This document shows, piece after piece, positions 37,949 through 51,041 of a DNA stretch of 64,000 nt. The notes below the pieces were generated by a model, which was not told the DNA's origin, searched no databases, and was given only the letters and a program-made list of their open reading frames with translations. The stretch is from NCBI GenBank assembly GCA_961205875.1, contig OY540812.1:7006001-7070000 (forward strand), in the 5' to 3' direction. Each line of letters begins with the position of its first letter. Position 1 is the first letter of the stretch. The position numbers were made by a program, and so were the translations under genes. Source of the stretch: Sialis fuliginosa. Taxonomy: Eukaryota > Arthropoda > Insecta > Megaloptera > Sialidae.

Positions 37949-40794
37949 TTTATTGTATTATAAATATATAAATTAATTAAGCTCCTTGAAATACATTTTT
38001 TTCCTTCTAAGGTCATGGATTTGCTAGGGCTCGAGGACTACACTCAATTAAAAGATTTTTTAAATACTAAAAATATTGTTTTTGTGTACTTGGCATTGAT
38101 TTTAACTGTAAACTGACTTAAATAAATATTAAATCATTACTTTTATAGTATAACATTTACATTGGTACTTAATTCATGTAATTAACGTTTATTATTAATT
38201 ACATATCGTTTTATTAGAAAATAACAAAGGAGTACAATGAGGCAGATTTGTAAATATTTTGGAATGAGAATTATTCTACCCCCCTTCCTTCCACTACTAT
38301 ATTTGATCGAAATAAAATATGATTGAATAAGAACAAAAAATTTAAACGCTCCTTTACTTTCATAAACATATGTCGCTGAATATCTACTTAAAAACAAAAA
38401 TAACAAGAATATAAATCAAATAACTTAACCAGAAAATTGATAACAACAACAAAAATTGAAATAATGTGTTAATTTAATGACTATAAATGTCTTTAATTTT
38501 ATCTCTTCTTTATTACCTGTAAACAAAACGGTTCCTTCCTATCTGTTATTCTATATATAAATATTAATCTTTCAAGTTTTATTTAACATCATGAGACATA
38601 TTAGCTAAAAGATTTAAGTGAATCAGAATAATTAGAAAAATACAACACTTCCGGTAAAATAGCCTCAAGAATTCCAAGGATATTGACTTATGTATATCAG
38701 TAACAAAACTTATGACATATGAGGACAAACATAAGATCTTTTTCACCATTTTATAATATATTGAACTTGATTTTAATCTTCAGTCCTACGACGTAGGAAC
38801 GTTGGTACTTTGGGATGTTGTTTTTAAGAAGATGAAGAATAAAACTCGATGTAATAAAACGTATTTATTTTTTATGTATAAAAAAATACGCATAATTAAA
38901 ATTATTTTAATTTCACTAATTCATTATCAAATACTTGCCAGATTGAACAAATAATTCTATTTGGTTATCCGAGATTCCTGTACTCAATTTAATATTGATT
39001 TAAATAATGAATAGACTTATTCCATATTTGATTTGCAAATATATTGTAATTTTCAATTAAGTAAACATCATGTATATACCATTTTTTTTATTTATTATAA
39101 AATACTTTCTGATTGTTTATAGTGTGATATAACTATGTAAATAGTAACCATGAATTTATTTATATATTTTTTTGTGTTTATAAACAAAAAAAATATTTTT
39201 ATCTTAAAGATATACACATAAGAATGTCGCAGAAAAACTTGATATTACTTTGACAAAATATATTATTTGACTTTTATATATTTATTGTTTATTAGTGCAT
39301 GGTTATTTGAAGAGATTAAACAATGTTTTTTTTGTTTTTTAATCCTACACATATTTTGTCATTCAATTTGTAACTAAATAACTGGTTCTTTCAAAAAGAT
39401 TTTTGAAATTTTGAATCAAAAAACAATAATCAATGATTTGAAATAATATACATAAAATACAAAAAGGAATATTATTTTTTAGGTGTATATTAAAATGGGA
39501 AATTTTCAAAATTTCAATTTACATTTTTCGTTAATACCCAGGGAAAAATCATAATATTTTAACGCTATTATGAAAAAAATTACTATTGTAAAAAAATGGA
39601 AATGTCCCATTTTATCTTTGATTTATTTATGTACGTATTTAATTATATAAACGTGATTGTAGGTACTTCAATATTACATTCAATATAAACCTGCGATGAT
39701 TGTCCCATCAGCAAACTCCCATTCCGTCAGACATTCCTTGTAAAACAACCCTTCATAAAATATAATTAACTGCATAAAAATGATAAAAACACCACTGAGC
39801 TGTTGGAAAAGGAGTAATCCAGTCGACAATAAATGCATCTTATTATCATTAATCAAGAAGATTGAAATAAAACATTCAAAAGTTATCTAGTGCGAAAAGT
39901 AAACACTTTTTCTAGAAAAGGAAACTTTTTTTTAAGTGAATTGCATCACTATCACTAAATACATATATGTATAGATTGGTTATACATTTTTGTAATAATT
40001 AATAAATACTATAAATCAATGATTTTCATGTGCAAGGTGCCGTAGGCGGTCATTGACCTGGTGTAAATTTAAACCAGAATTTGATATTGCGTTTAATAAA
40101 TTTAGAAAGATGTATTAATTAAATAATTATATCCATTTCACTCCGCAATCTGTTAAATATTTCAGAATCATGGTCAACGAAATAGTTATGCAATTTGTTG
40201 ATACGTTTTTCGGCAACTATTAATAGCGCATTAAAACATGAACTTAATATTTAGCAATATAAGGTGACAAAGTCTAAATTTTAATATCTTTAAATTTCAC
40301 TTTATAATTTTTATTTTACAAATAATCCAAGATTGAACTCTAAACATGTTTGGTAATTTTGATAGAAATTTTACATCGAACTTATAACTAACCCTAACCA
40401 AAAATGTTTTAACAAAATATTGATTATTATATGGTTATCATTTAATTAAATTTACAAATTACAAAAACTTTGTGAGAAATAATATGTATATTGTAATGAA
40501 CAGGTAGGTATACTAATGTTGCACGCCTTGGGGTGCAATGCTAACCACTGCACTATACATATCATTTCTTATAAAAAAAACTGTCATCGCTTGACAATTA
40601 TTATTGATAATTAATTATAACCTTTAAGATTCCTTCTTCCTTTTAAAATAATACATTTTTTTCAGTCACTGTATAAATAGACCAATTAAATTAGAATTTT
40701 AAATAGAAAATATATAACAATTGGATGATTTTTGACACATGTTAACAATTATGAAATATATTGATTGAAAATTGAAAAGTAAGAAACATTTTTA

Positions 40795-41060
40795 TGATTG
40801 TTGCTAGCCTATTTATTTATTTATTTTTGATTTTCATACACACGATTTTCTCAATAACTACTGAACGGATTTTATTCCGGTTTTCGCTAATGAATAGGTA
40901 AAGTTTAGGTTCATAATTTTTGTATATTTTGTGTAAATTTCAAGTCAGAAAAAAATATTCACGGTGAACCGTTTGTTGTGGGTATGTTGGGTGGGCATGA
41001 TTACTATGTTTAATTGAATTAATATCCCCGTGTAACACCGGGTCCAATGCGCTAGTGATT
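40795..41060. mobile_element. possible RTE-like tail, diverged
   Basis: It has 'ATTTTCTCAATAACTACTGA', 'ACGGATTTTATTCCGG' and 'GTGTAACACCGGGTC'. These resemble the 'ACTGAACGGATTTT...' and terminal 'CCGGGT' parts of such retroelements. It is weaker than the other copies. Confidence 0.35.
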
Positions 41061-42061
41061 TTAATAATTTTAAAATATTTCGCAATAATTGAGTTCGTTA
41101 ACACTGCGTTTCTATGTATGTGTATCTGTAAAAATAACTAGACAAACACTTACTTTTACTAAAACATATGAGACGTTATAGAAATGATCTGTTTGTTAAT
41201 GTGAAAACTACAGGGTCATTTATTTGTAAAATATTTCTCAAATAAAATTGGATTTTGCTTTATTTTTTAGCTATGACGATTGTTTTTGTTTATGGTAGGC
41301 AACTGATACCTTAATTCCTTTTATTTTTAGTTTTTCCTATGAATAATTATTTTTTATAATTACGTCATTGTAGTTGTTGTTTATGAATTTATTATTTAAA
41401 AATAAAGCTGAAAAATGGGTTTGTTTCTATTAAACCTGTTTAATCAAATCAATACGTTATTTGTATTGTTTAAATTAATATCAATCCGCAGAAAATATAA
41501 ATAATCATAATTTTATACCAAAACATAATCGGAACCTTTTTTATTGAAACTAATATTAATTAAGAAGAAAAAATAATCTTCATAACAAAAAAATAATGAA
41601 CGTAAAAAATAGTATACTGTTTAAATGCACTTAAGTAATACACCATAAATATTAAATTAACTTAAACATACTCCACGTGTTTTTTTTAATCGATAAATCA
41701 CGCACGCTTTAATATGCAATAATAATTTGCAACACATATTATTAACTGATATATAAATTTGAAAATAAGATATAAACAAGTCGACGCTATTGATTCTGTT
41801 AGCTAATTTTAACTTCAAATTTCTAAAAAAGATTAATTAATGAAGGTTGTCTTGCTATGTGTGTGAAAACTTATGCAATTTGTGACAACTTATGACATTA
41901 GCTAATTAGGTTATTTACCCAATAATATTCCAATAACAGATTCTAACGTTACAAGATTCTGAATAATTAAATCGCATTTTAAAACTTTCTTTATTAATTA
42001 TTACAGCTGCATTGACTTATCAATTTTTATTTTATTTTTATGTCAATATAAATAAACTTAC

Positions 42062-42239
42062 TTTTAGGCCACGTTTTGTAATTGAAAATATTTGATATAA
42101 ACGATGCATTCTGGTAGTCTGGATGTGGTTCACTAAGATTGACAGACTCATATACACTATTATGATATCTGTGATTGTCAGTAGAATTTCCAGAAGTATA
42201 TCGAGCCACTCGGCTCCAAATGTTAACTATGTCTTTCAT
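42062..42239 (-). CDS. CD36-family receptor, alternative first coding exon (proximal, 59-residue tail)
   Basis: From an ATG at 42239 the frame is open for 59 codons, MKDIVNIWSRVARYTSG to FNYKTWPK, and meets an AAAA|GTAAGT donor one base into the next codon. That base plus the GA opening exon 2 makes an Arg codon, giving KTWPKR-TFIYLLL, a basic collar directly before the membrane span as expected for a cytosolic N-terminus. The tail is hydrophilic and longer than the roughly 5-15 residues usual in the family. It contains YESV near residue 30, which fits the YxxPhi adaptor-sorting pattern (inference). A weak acceptor 16 bp upstream (GATAG) would need incoming phase 2, so the exon cannot follow the distal first exon as an internal coding exon. 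It is best read as an alternative first exon. No transcript evidence is available. Confidence 0.65.
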
Positions 42240-43076
42240 TTTAATGTTAAATAAACTATCACAAAAACAGTTTTAATTTAAACAAAACACATAAATGTAC
42301 GTAAGTTTAAGATATTTCACTTGTAACCGCAAAACTGTCAACAGTAGATCCTATTCTGAACCCTGCCAGTTCGAAACAGATCAATTCGAATTTCACACTG
42401 ATCATGAGGACGGATTTATCAACAATAAGCACCATATTTAATAGCATCATGTCTTTATTATATTGTTGGGGGACGATGGTGTTTTTTTCACGGCAAACTT
42501 GAATTAGCCAATAGGAGATCGGTGCACGTATGACGTATATCCCCACCTAATCAATGCTTGCAATTTCTCCGATATACGCACCTGTAGAAATGTCTCGTTT
42601 CAAATAGTAACGGTGTAGGAGAGTAGGTAAAATGTCAAGTATATGTTTGTTTAATAACATAACACTTTTTTCTTCAGTTAAACTTTTAAGAGGATTTATA
42701 TGGGTCTAATTTTAAAAATAAAAGTAAAAAGGTTATTTTAGAATGTTGTATATGTATGAGTATACAAATTAAAAAATACATTTTTCTATGAGTTTTTAAC
42801 TATATTTATGTTTAAATATTTGTTTTTAATTATTTTACGATTAATTGCATTCTTAAAGAAAATAAAGGAAGTTGCCACTGTGTCTTCCACAACGGGTTTT
42901 GGATCAACAGAGAAAGAACGTGTGTTTTTTTTAAATTATACGATAATACCTATATAAATTTTTTTTGCGCATGTTAATTTTTTAATATTTATTTGTGTTT
43001 TATGATTCTTCATATATTTGTTATTTTTAAGTACATAACTAATCGTAAGATAAGTAAGCTTCATACGATATAGCGT

Positions 43077-43238
43077 TTATCCAGACTATCGAGCTGATCT
43101 CGGTCTGGTCTCGCTCCAATCAAATATAAATAAACAATAAACAATGAAATCATTCACACTATAGGTATCGCTCAGCTCTCGGTCGAATCACGCTCCGATA
43201 CAGTATTTGACTGGAGCGAGACCAGACCGAAACCGGCC
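43077..43238. mobile_element. short MITE (copy 2), opposite orientation
   Basis: The reverse complement aligns along its whole length with 17411-17575. Shared parts include 'TCTGGTCTCGCTCCAGTCAA', 'GCGATACCTAT' and 'TTCATTGTTTATTG'. It is non-coding. Confidence 0.6.
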
Positions 43239-44447
43239 CGATTCAATTTTTTTTATTTTAAGATTATTTATTTTCTGAAATTTTTGAGGATTTTTTTGTA
43301 AAGTATGGAATGTATTATTTTTCTTTAAAATTTTTTTAACAAATATTTGTTATTTGTTTATTTTTTTCGTCTTTCCATTTTTCCTTGGTTATTACATACA
43401 TGTACCGTGTTTTCGTTACTATTTTATAAACTGCTTTTTCTCAAATCGATTATTTGTCCTTTGTGTTTTAATTTTTTACCTAGTAGTGTTGTAACATGTT
43501 GTTCAGCAATCTTTTGTTTACAATATCTTCAAAATTTCCAGACATTGTTCTATTTTTATTCTTTCCTTTAACAATTTTTTATACCAATATTTTAATCTAA
43601 AAAAATACATGTTTTACTATTAAAGATTAGAGTAGACTGAAACAAATCAGATCAAATAACTTTTGAGGCTATTTTCAATTATTTGTATTTGTTAAACGTG
43701 TCTTATTATCATGTGAATCACTTTCACACTCTCCTAACACATCGAAAACAATCGTTACTAGATCCATATTACGAAATATTTAGTGCTCAACTGCTCACCA
43801 AGGAAATGTCTTGAACGTACAAACTAATTTTATTGCTCACGTAAAAACTTAACATTTTTTTTCAATTTCTATGATCTCTTTAATGGTGATTCGTGTCGTC
43901 CTCAATTTTGGGGCAAATCGAATACTTCCTCTCTGTTAATTCTTTGTTGTAGATTGAGAAATTTCATATTTGCATATTATTTTATTGAATAAAAAAGCCA
44001 AATATGCAAATAAATGCATAATAAAATTGAATAACCAAAGTTGTCTTCATTTACTTTTTTGCCATTAGATAAAAAAATGATCCAATTCACTTGATAATAA
44101 GTGTCTTATTTAATTATATAGATTAAATCTTGTTTGTTTTTTTATTGATTAATTGTTTTTATGGGTAATAACTTATAAGAAAAACATTTTAAAATTAATA
44201 TTCCAACATCGAATCGTGACGACCAGATCGAATTATAATATTTAAAAACAATATCAAAAAAGGTTTGTTAACAACCGCATCAGAGTTATGTTGTTTTAAG
44301 TATACTTATGAACTACAATATTATAACTTATAAAGGGGCGTGCATATCATTATAAGACATATAGCCATTAATATTAACTAAATTTAACACCATACTTTAG
44401 CTAATTTTTCTTGTGTATTATTTAGAGTCGAAAAGTGTAATAATTAA

Positions 44448-44702
44448 TTAGAAGAAGTTATTATTTATGGACATGTATTTTATATTAATTCTATTAATGG
44501 TACCTTGTTTTGGATAATGCTGTCTTTTTTTGGCCTTTTTCTGCAGATTACTACTACTGATTATTATTTTATTAAAAATTTCGTTATCCTGACATAAACT
44601 ATTTCCTTTTATCAGTGTTTTTCTTTTATCATAATCATCACACTCAATAGTGTTAGAAAAAGGCTTATTATTGTCAGTATTTGAACCTTTCAAATGCACC
44701 AT
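44448..44702 (-). CDS. unrecognised 84-residue hydrophilic open frame
   Basis: A minus-strand frame from an ATG reads MVHLKGSNTDNN, then a PFSNTIECDDYDKR stretch, a run of three Ser, and a basic QKKAKKRQ patch before a stop. It has no membrane span or recognised motif. Its amino-acid composition (Asn, Lys, Ser, Asp) is what A+T-rich DNA tends to give. It is somewhat longer than expected by chance and its codons are not low-complexity, so it is kept as a weak candidate. It may be an exon of an unknown gene or nothing. Confidence 0.15.
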   Translation of the reverse strand: MVHLKGSNTDNNKPFSNTIECDDYDKRKTLIKGNSLCQDNEIFNKIIISSSNLQKKAKKRQHYPKQGTINRINIKYMSINNNFF

Positions 44703-44823
44703 TCTATTATCTGAATTCTAAATGCCTTTACGACTCGTAACTAAGGATACTCGCAGGACGATTTTGAGCAGTGATAATTGACACATATAAGCTCACACAT
44801 TTCCGTTGAGAGATAATCACCGC

Positions 44824-45227
44824 GGGACTTGAACCTGAACTCCGAAAAACTTCGTATTTTTCAATAACTTGAACCCGAATCGAACCGTTATATTTCAAAG
44901 TCAACGAACCTGAACCTTTTCATGGATAATCGGTAACCATATATTTTTAAAAGGTTCAATAAATTATTTTTAATATTTTTCTCCAATGATTTTTAAAAGA
45001 GATTCTAAAATTAACTAACTGAAAATCTGTTTGAATTTTATGGTATGATGTGAGTTATCAAGTCCACTATACTAAAATTTACATATTTTTACTTTCTTTT
45101 TTAATTCTATAATTGAATTACAACAGTTTTTGAACACAGATAGTTTGCACCATGTTGAACCCGAACCAAATTTTATATTTGAACCCGAACCGAACCCGAA
45201 CTATAAATAAATTCCGGTTCAAGTCCC
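44824..45227. mobile_element. TIR element with GGGACTTGAACC ends and GAACCC sub-repeats
   Basis: GGGACTTGAACCTGAACTCCG at the left pairs with CCGGTTCAAGTCCC at the right. Inside each end are irregular GAACCCGAACC repeats, for example GAACCCGAACCGAACCCGAA near 45181. It is 404 bp and non-coding. Confidence 0.6.
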
Positions 45228-46310
45228 AAGAATAACCACAAAAATCTTTTAATCGACACTAACCATATTTAAAAGGTTTGTAACTTATAGCACATATGTA
45301 TATATAGTTCTACTAAACACCTAACACTGTTTTTTTTACCGGCAAATAAGTTATCACAATCACTGTTATCATTGATATATTTATCTTCAAACAGTGATGT
45401 ATTTATCTTGGTTTAATATCGATATACAATGCAAACAATTATTATTTCCTTAAGAATATATATGTAATTATAACCAAAATTGCAGATAACATATGTAGGT
45501 ATGTAGTTTATATGTACACAGGGTGACTACATATATGCAAATGAATGAAGTTTAATAAAATTGTAACCAAATCCAAAACATCATAAGAAACTAGTCGCAT
45601 TAAATTACCAAGTAAACAAGAATTTGCCGTGAAACTTTTATATCTTCATTGCCCTCGACCCAAACATACCTAATGTATTATACCGTGTATTGCTTCTAAC
45701 TCACACAAGTATCATAATTCTCTTGCATTCAGTCAAAAACACAGCGCAGTCGAGCGCAGATTATAATTGTCTCTGACAATTAGACACCGGCTTTATGTAA
45801 ATGATATATTTACACTAGAAGAAAATCGATCACGTTTTTATGGAAATCATAAAATATTCCTTGAAAATGTTTGATTACTGGGAAGTTAAGAATAGTTATT
45901 GCTCATTAAAAAATTAGATTTGATCTTCTATCTATGGAACGTCTACTGTATGTAAGGAAGTTTTATAAATTTAATAATAAATAATATAAATTTTCATAAA
46001 AATAAAAACAAGGCGAATAAAACCGCGGAACAACCGTTATTTATTACATATTTGTTCAGTAAGCTCTGTTCATATTTTGATATAATAGGAAATATACAGT
46101 GACGGACTAAGGAAGATTGTACGCGGGGTGGAATGTTAGTTATGCATTCCCCTCCCTCCAAAAAATGTCGTGCAATTGAATAACATTTTCTTTGTAAGTT
46201 CAATTTTAACATCCCTTAGAAATTACTTTTACGCCCTTCTGCAGTTTGTGTAGACCTTTTTTTAGTTTTAGATCGCCCCTCTCGTTCACTGGAAATATAT
46301 AGTAACTAGC

Positions 46311-46670
46311 TGTGCCCGCGGCTTCGCTCGCGTGGACTACGGAATTATTGTTTAGGATTTTTGAAAAATATTATTGAATTATTTTAGATCTTTTTATTCT
46401 ACACAATTATTTACTACATTATATTATTCAATATTAAATGGTTTAAGTAGCGTATTACAAAAGAGCGCGCTAGCGTCAAACTTTTTTCCGACTTGATTTA
46501 CTATTATTGTCACTGCTTATTCCTTATGTTACCTAACGTAACAAAATATATACTAAAACCCGAGCAAATAACATATTTATATGAATTTATTTATATGAAT
46601 TATTCAAATGATAAACGCATTACCGGACAGACAGACAGACGTTATAAATATTAATATTTATTATATGACA
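46311..46670. mobile_element. short retroelement with TGTGCCCGCGGCTTCGCTCG start
   Basis: It starts 'TAGCTGTGCCCGCGGCTTCG', continues A/T-rich, and ends 'GGACAGACAGACAGACGTTA'. These are hallmarks of a widespread insect SINE/RTE-tail class. It lies about 110 bp upstream of the condensin-like microexon. Confidence 0.5.
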
Positions 46671-46780
46671 AAACACGAAAAATAAGGGGTTCCTTTTCTC
46701 ATACTTGTTACGAAATCTCTAAACATTTATAAATGATTTTATATAAACAAAAAATATAATCACTCTTAAATTTTTTACAG

Positions 46781-46802
46781 GATGCTGACAATTACACTAA
46801 TT
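46781..46802 (+). CDS. possible 22-bp microexon of a condensin-II G2-like gene or fragment
   Basis: A good acceptor (TTAAATTTTTTACAG) and a GTAAGT donor enclose 22 bp. If it is read so that the donor falls on a codon boundary, it encodes MLTITLI, which continues without a stop into the exon at 46884. The intron between them is only 81 bp, a normal small insect intron. In the presumed homologue the residues just before the LK.LPI block would sit here. Both the microexon and the reading frame are inferred, and no upstream exon was found. Confidence 0.28.
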
Positions 46803-46883
46803 GTAAGTAAATGTTATTAAATATATTTTATGATCTTGATAAACATATTAAAACCGTTAGGATTGTTCTGTTTTTTATTTAAG

Positions 46884-47046
46884 AATCTTAAAATTTTGCC
46901 AATCAAAAATGTTTGCAAGGAGCGACCAAAAAACCAGATTTTAAATGAAACCATTCTTCCCAATTTAGAAAATACAATTGCTCGTACAAGAATAACGTTC
47001 GTCGATTTATTAACCTTTATGAGACATACAAACAATACCAAAATTG
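46884..47046 (+). CDS. exon resembling the HEAT-repeat region of condensin-II subunit G2 (possibly a fragment)
   Basis: Bounded by a TGTTTTTTATTTAAG acceptor and a G|GTATGT donor, this 163-bp stretch is open for 54 codons plus one base. It begins NLKILPIKNV, continues ILNETILPNLENT, and ends with ARTRITFVDLLTFMRH and NTKI. From memory of the family, condensin-II G2 has LPI, then HPLLEQLLPAL, then VR[V/I]AFVDxLLxxKxxRxxK in the same order and spacing. G2 is a HEAT-repeat subunit that helps compact mitotic chromosomes. The match is recalled rather than searched, and four or so residues are missing before the R-[IV]-x-FVD block. The following exon (expected to begin near FW.I.P) was not seen, so this may be a duplicated fragment. 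It lies antisense within the CD36-family intron. Confidence 0.35.
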
Positions 47047-48435
47047 GTATGTGATTTTTTATTTTATTTAACTTTATTGTGGGGAATCCCTAATTGAATA
47101 CCTTACGGCTTACGCGATAGAAACTCCAAAGCATTTAAATAAAAATTGGCCAAATGACGTTAATGGTATAAAGGTTATTTTGTATTATCTACTTTATTAT
47201 CTTTGAATAAAACACAAACTTAATGTACAATAAGTCTACACAAATCGATTAAAAAACATACGTCAGTCCAGTTTGTGACGTTAGAAGAAACTCCGTACGA
47301 AATCTGGTTTTTATCTCTTGCTAGGTGTATTCAGAATGATGTCATTATAACATTTAAAACATGTGTATTGTTTACAAATTTATAAAGTGAATCCGTTTAA
47401 ATACATGTATGTGTGTTATTGTAATTCTGTTAATAATATGTTATTTATATATAAATTTAAATAATTCAGTATAATTATTTATTTCGTTTAGTATACGAAC
47501 AGCATCTAAATAGATTAATTATTGTTATTGCATAAGATGAGATTTCAATAATAAATTATTACTGACATTTATGCAAGTGGGCTGGGAGTTAAACAGCCTT
47601 CTTTAAGGGGTTATATCTAATGTATTAAATTAATTAATTTTTGATAATTTTTTTATTAGCTTAAATGATATACAAACATCTTAAAAATGATATTTAAAAG
47701 AATTATAAGCAGAAAAAAAAAAATTTTTAGAGCTCAAGTGTCTCTGAACGAACGAAACAATCTAGATGGTGAAAAATAAACGATGATGAGTATATGGTAA
47801 TATAAAGGGGCACTGTAATTCAGTCTCAAGCCAAAACAGAAGTAAAATAAGCAACCGAAAACCGCCAAACCGACATAGTCTCGAAAAAAAATTGGATCTA
47901 ACGTCGACGTTTGCATGTAGTAAAACAGTTTTCAAACTTTAAACTCATTTTTATCGAAACCACGTTTTTTTTAAAACTGCGGAAAACGTATTTTAGCTAT
48001 TTTTCATCCGACTGTAACCTTGGATAGATTTTACATCGAAGCATACACGATTTTTACGATTGGTTAACAATTACGATTTTTATGAACAATTTAAGGTCGT
48101 TTTTTTCGTCAAAAACGCGATTTTTTGTTCAAAGTGATGCAAAATTTGCAAATATCGATATTTATTAATAATCGTGTGTACTTCGATAGGAAAACTCATG
48201 TAAATAAAACGAGAATTTTTTTTTTTGCCCTGGATGTTGATCCATGAAAGTTCTTATTTCCGCACTGAAGCACATGTATAACAAAAAAGGTGCACTCAGT
48301 GCTTAAGTCATCATTTTGTTTTATATTTCAGTAAAAAAAAAATTGTATGTTTTGAGACATGTACAATAAACCCTCCAAATTTCATTTGATTGTTTTTTTT
48401 ATTGTTTTAAAAAAATCTTAAAAAAGTATCATTTT

Positions 48436-48665
48436 CCAATGTGAAATTTAATTCTCTCTGATATGCTGCTGTAAGAAATTAAAATAAATAAATTTTTCAA
48501 CGAGATATTCGCGCGTAAGTAAAAAAGTAATTTTTCCCATGTTAATCAAATGGAAAAAAGACTCGGTTTACGCCGTCCACAGGTTTGATCTATGAGTCTA
48601 AAATTTTGGGACAGTTAATTTTTGATCCAAAGCTAAAACATAGGCCTGCGGGACCGAAAACTTCA
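48436..48665. mobile_element. partial copy of the TTAGGGTG foldback MITE
   Basis: It shares 'GAGATATTCGCGCGTAAGTA', 'CGCCGTCCACAGGTTTGATC' and 'AACATAGGCCTGCGGGACCG' with the element at 60792. The terminal TTAGGGTG ends are not present. Confidence 0.65.
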
Positions 48666-50368
48666 GTGAAGGTATAGAAAGTAAAAACTATTAGTATGTA
48701 GAATTTACATTTCCATTCTAGGTGAATGTGCATTATTTTACTTGATTTGCAGTTAACTGTTTTATAGTTCAACCACGATAACGCAAAGTAAAATAGTGGG
48801 AATTCCCTATTTTGTCAACAATAATATTAGTATTCGACAAGATCTGAATAAGATATAAATACTCCTTTTAATAAATAACATTATGTATTTTTCCTATTGT
48901 TTGATTATTACGAATTATGCAAAAAGTTGTCCTTGCAAATAAATCAATCATAATCGATTATTCCTTTGAAATTATTGGATTAATTTTCTCATAACTAAAG
49001 TATATACAGTGTAAACGGAAAATTTGATATTTTTTTATAAATTATTTATAATTATTTTAACCCTATTAACCTTCATGTACTTTAAGATTATTATTGCACT
49101 ATAAATAATATTATAATCATTTCAAATGAATCATTATAAACAGTTTTTCATATTACATATATTATTGTAACATTGTTGTAATGTACTTTAGCTTAACGAA
49201 TAAACAATTATAACTATAACTTAAATACATACAATATTAAATTTTAAATTCTCATAAATTGATACGCACTTACCTATCTAATATTAATTATAGTTATTGG
49301 TAGTACAAACAATGGGAAAATCTATTGTAATAAAACTGTAATCTTTTTCTTAACATCTCTTCAGTTGTATATGCAAATCAAAATATATCTACAAATAAAA
49401 AATACAATTGTAAATTGTTAAATAAATAAAACCAAGGTTAGTGATTTCAACGTAAGATCAAGACACATGTTGATAACTTTTATTTGATATTCATAATGAG
49501 AACTAAATCTGCACACAACAGTTTCTGGGTTTTATTGTCGTGTTGAAATCTCTTGTAGTGTAGGTTACATGCATCACTGTCAGGTGACGGAGATGAGACA
49601 AAATTAAATTTTGACTGAGACATATCAACTTTATTTTATTTATTTTTTTAAAAGTTTAAAAATAACAAATATATATCGTTGTCTACAAATTTCCCTGTTT
49701 AGCCAATATACTGATTTACTTGTTACTTTTTGGGCACAAGCTAAGGGGGCAAGCCCCCCTCCCATGTCACTTCCTGGGTACGCCCATGAATTTTAACTAA
49801 TCTTTTTCTAATATAAGTCTCAACGTTCCAGCATAATTACGTTATACAAATATGGTTAGAAGTTAAATTAATTAACTTCACTTTTTGCCTCTTTTTTTAC
49901 TTTTGGTACCAAACACTATTCATTTCGGTATCTTGTATTTGAATTCATATAAATTGCTTTCACGGCTGATTTGCGCAGTTGTTGCTTTAGCATTTATTCA
50001 AAACATGAGTGTATAAAAAACTACAAATAAAATAAATAACAAAGAGACATGATAAATTGTAAAGTCTAACTGCATTATTATTACAAAGTTTTGTTCTGTC
50101 ATCAATCAAATTCACTAAAACTTCAATCTACAAAAAATCGATGCAGAGTAATATATGCATTGATGTTGTTAAGTATTAATGACGTAGGTATATATTATAA
50201 TTCATACAATCTAACCTTTTAACCTGTACCACAGAATATTAATAATCACCTGCACATCTTCAGTTTTTAAATTCTTATGCCTCAAACTTATTGTATATTT
50301 GTTGCAGGCCGCAAGTTGGCCAGTCCTGCTGTACAAATTAAACGAATTTCGAAACTATTTTGGCTTAA

Positions 50369-50775
50369 GTTGGGCATGTGAGTAATTTTTTAACTTTTGT
50401 ATGTATTCGAGTTGATATTTTTATGAAAAGTTGAAATTTTTTTATGAAAATTCTATGAAAAGTAAAATACAGCCATGAGATTTAACTACAACATTTTGAG
50501 TTTTAGTTTTCATTAAAAATATGTTTTTTTAAATAGAAAATAATGTAAAAAGTTGAAATTTTCAAACCGCAGGTCTGTATCTTAAACCGTTCTCGAGGTA
50601 TGGCCTTTCAAATTTTCAGTTTTATCAAAATTTTGGAAAAAAATAGCTGTAACTTTTGAACGCGTGGTTGAAATTGATTTTAATTGACGAATATGAAATC
50701 ATCGTGTCAAAATCTATATAATAACATGTAAAATACTTAAATTGACTACGTAACCTTATCATGAGCGTGCCCAAC
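50369..50775. mobile_element. probable TIR element with GTTGGGCATG ends
   Basis: GTTGGGCATGTGAG at 50369 and CATGAGCGTGCCCAAC ending at 50775 are imperfect inverted repeats around a non-coding A/T-rich interior. A hAT-end-like 'GGCCGCAAGTTGGCCAGTCC' lies just outside at about 50308, so boundaries are uncertain. Confidence 0.4.
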
Positions 50776-51041
50776 ACGCACTTGACCTTTTATTTTAAAC
50801 TAAAAATCAACACTATATTTAAATTTAAAAAAAACTGACGTAGTAATAGACAATGACGTTTTTGATTGCCTTGTAATATATCTAATAAAAAGAAAATAGT
50901 TAGTCATTGGTATGCATATTTCTGAAAATTCGCATGTATTTTTTCTGGTTATAAAAGAAACCTATTTGTCATAAAAATATATAAAATCAAAAATTATAGG
51001 CATGATTTTTTATAACACAGCTACACAAAAAAAGCGCGAAG

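Larger units (their letters stand above)
19042..42061 (-). other. CD36-family intron 1 between exon 2 and the proximal first exon (23 kb)
   Basis: This interval holds no convincing coding sequence. It contains TA-flanked MITEs (19294, 32116, 32486), hAT-like MITEs (24853), TIR elements (34418, 37653), two RTE-like tails (22155, 35325), two copies of a 'CAGTGGTTCATGAG' repeat (about 20560 and 30797), a TTAGG-bearing element (28580) and an unexplained G+C-richer island (28370-28520). The rest is A/T-rich, with nothing recognisable. Confidence 0.55.

Noticed and set aside
46817-47041. Minus-strand frame antisense to the condensin-like exon
   Set aside because: It is a shadow: splice sites and family-like residues exist only on the plus strand.
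49255-49275. Strong minus-strand donor AG|GTAAGT near 49272
   Set aside because: The sequence before it has stops in all frames and no promoter or acceptor; it is probably chance.
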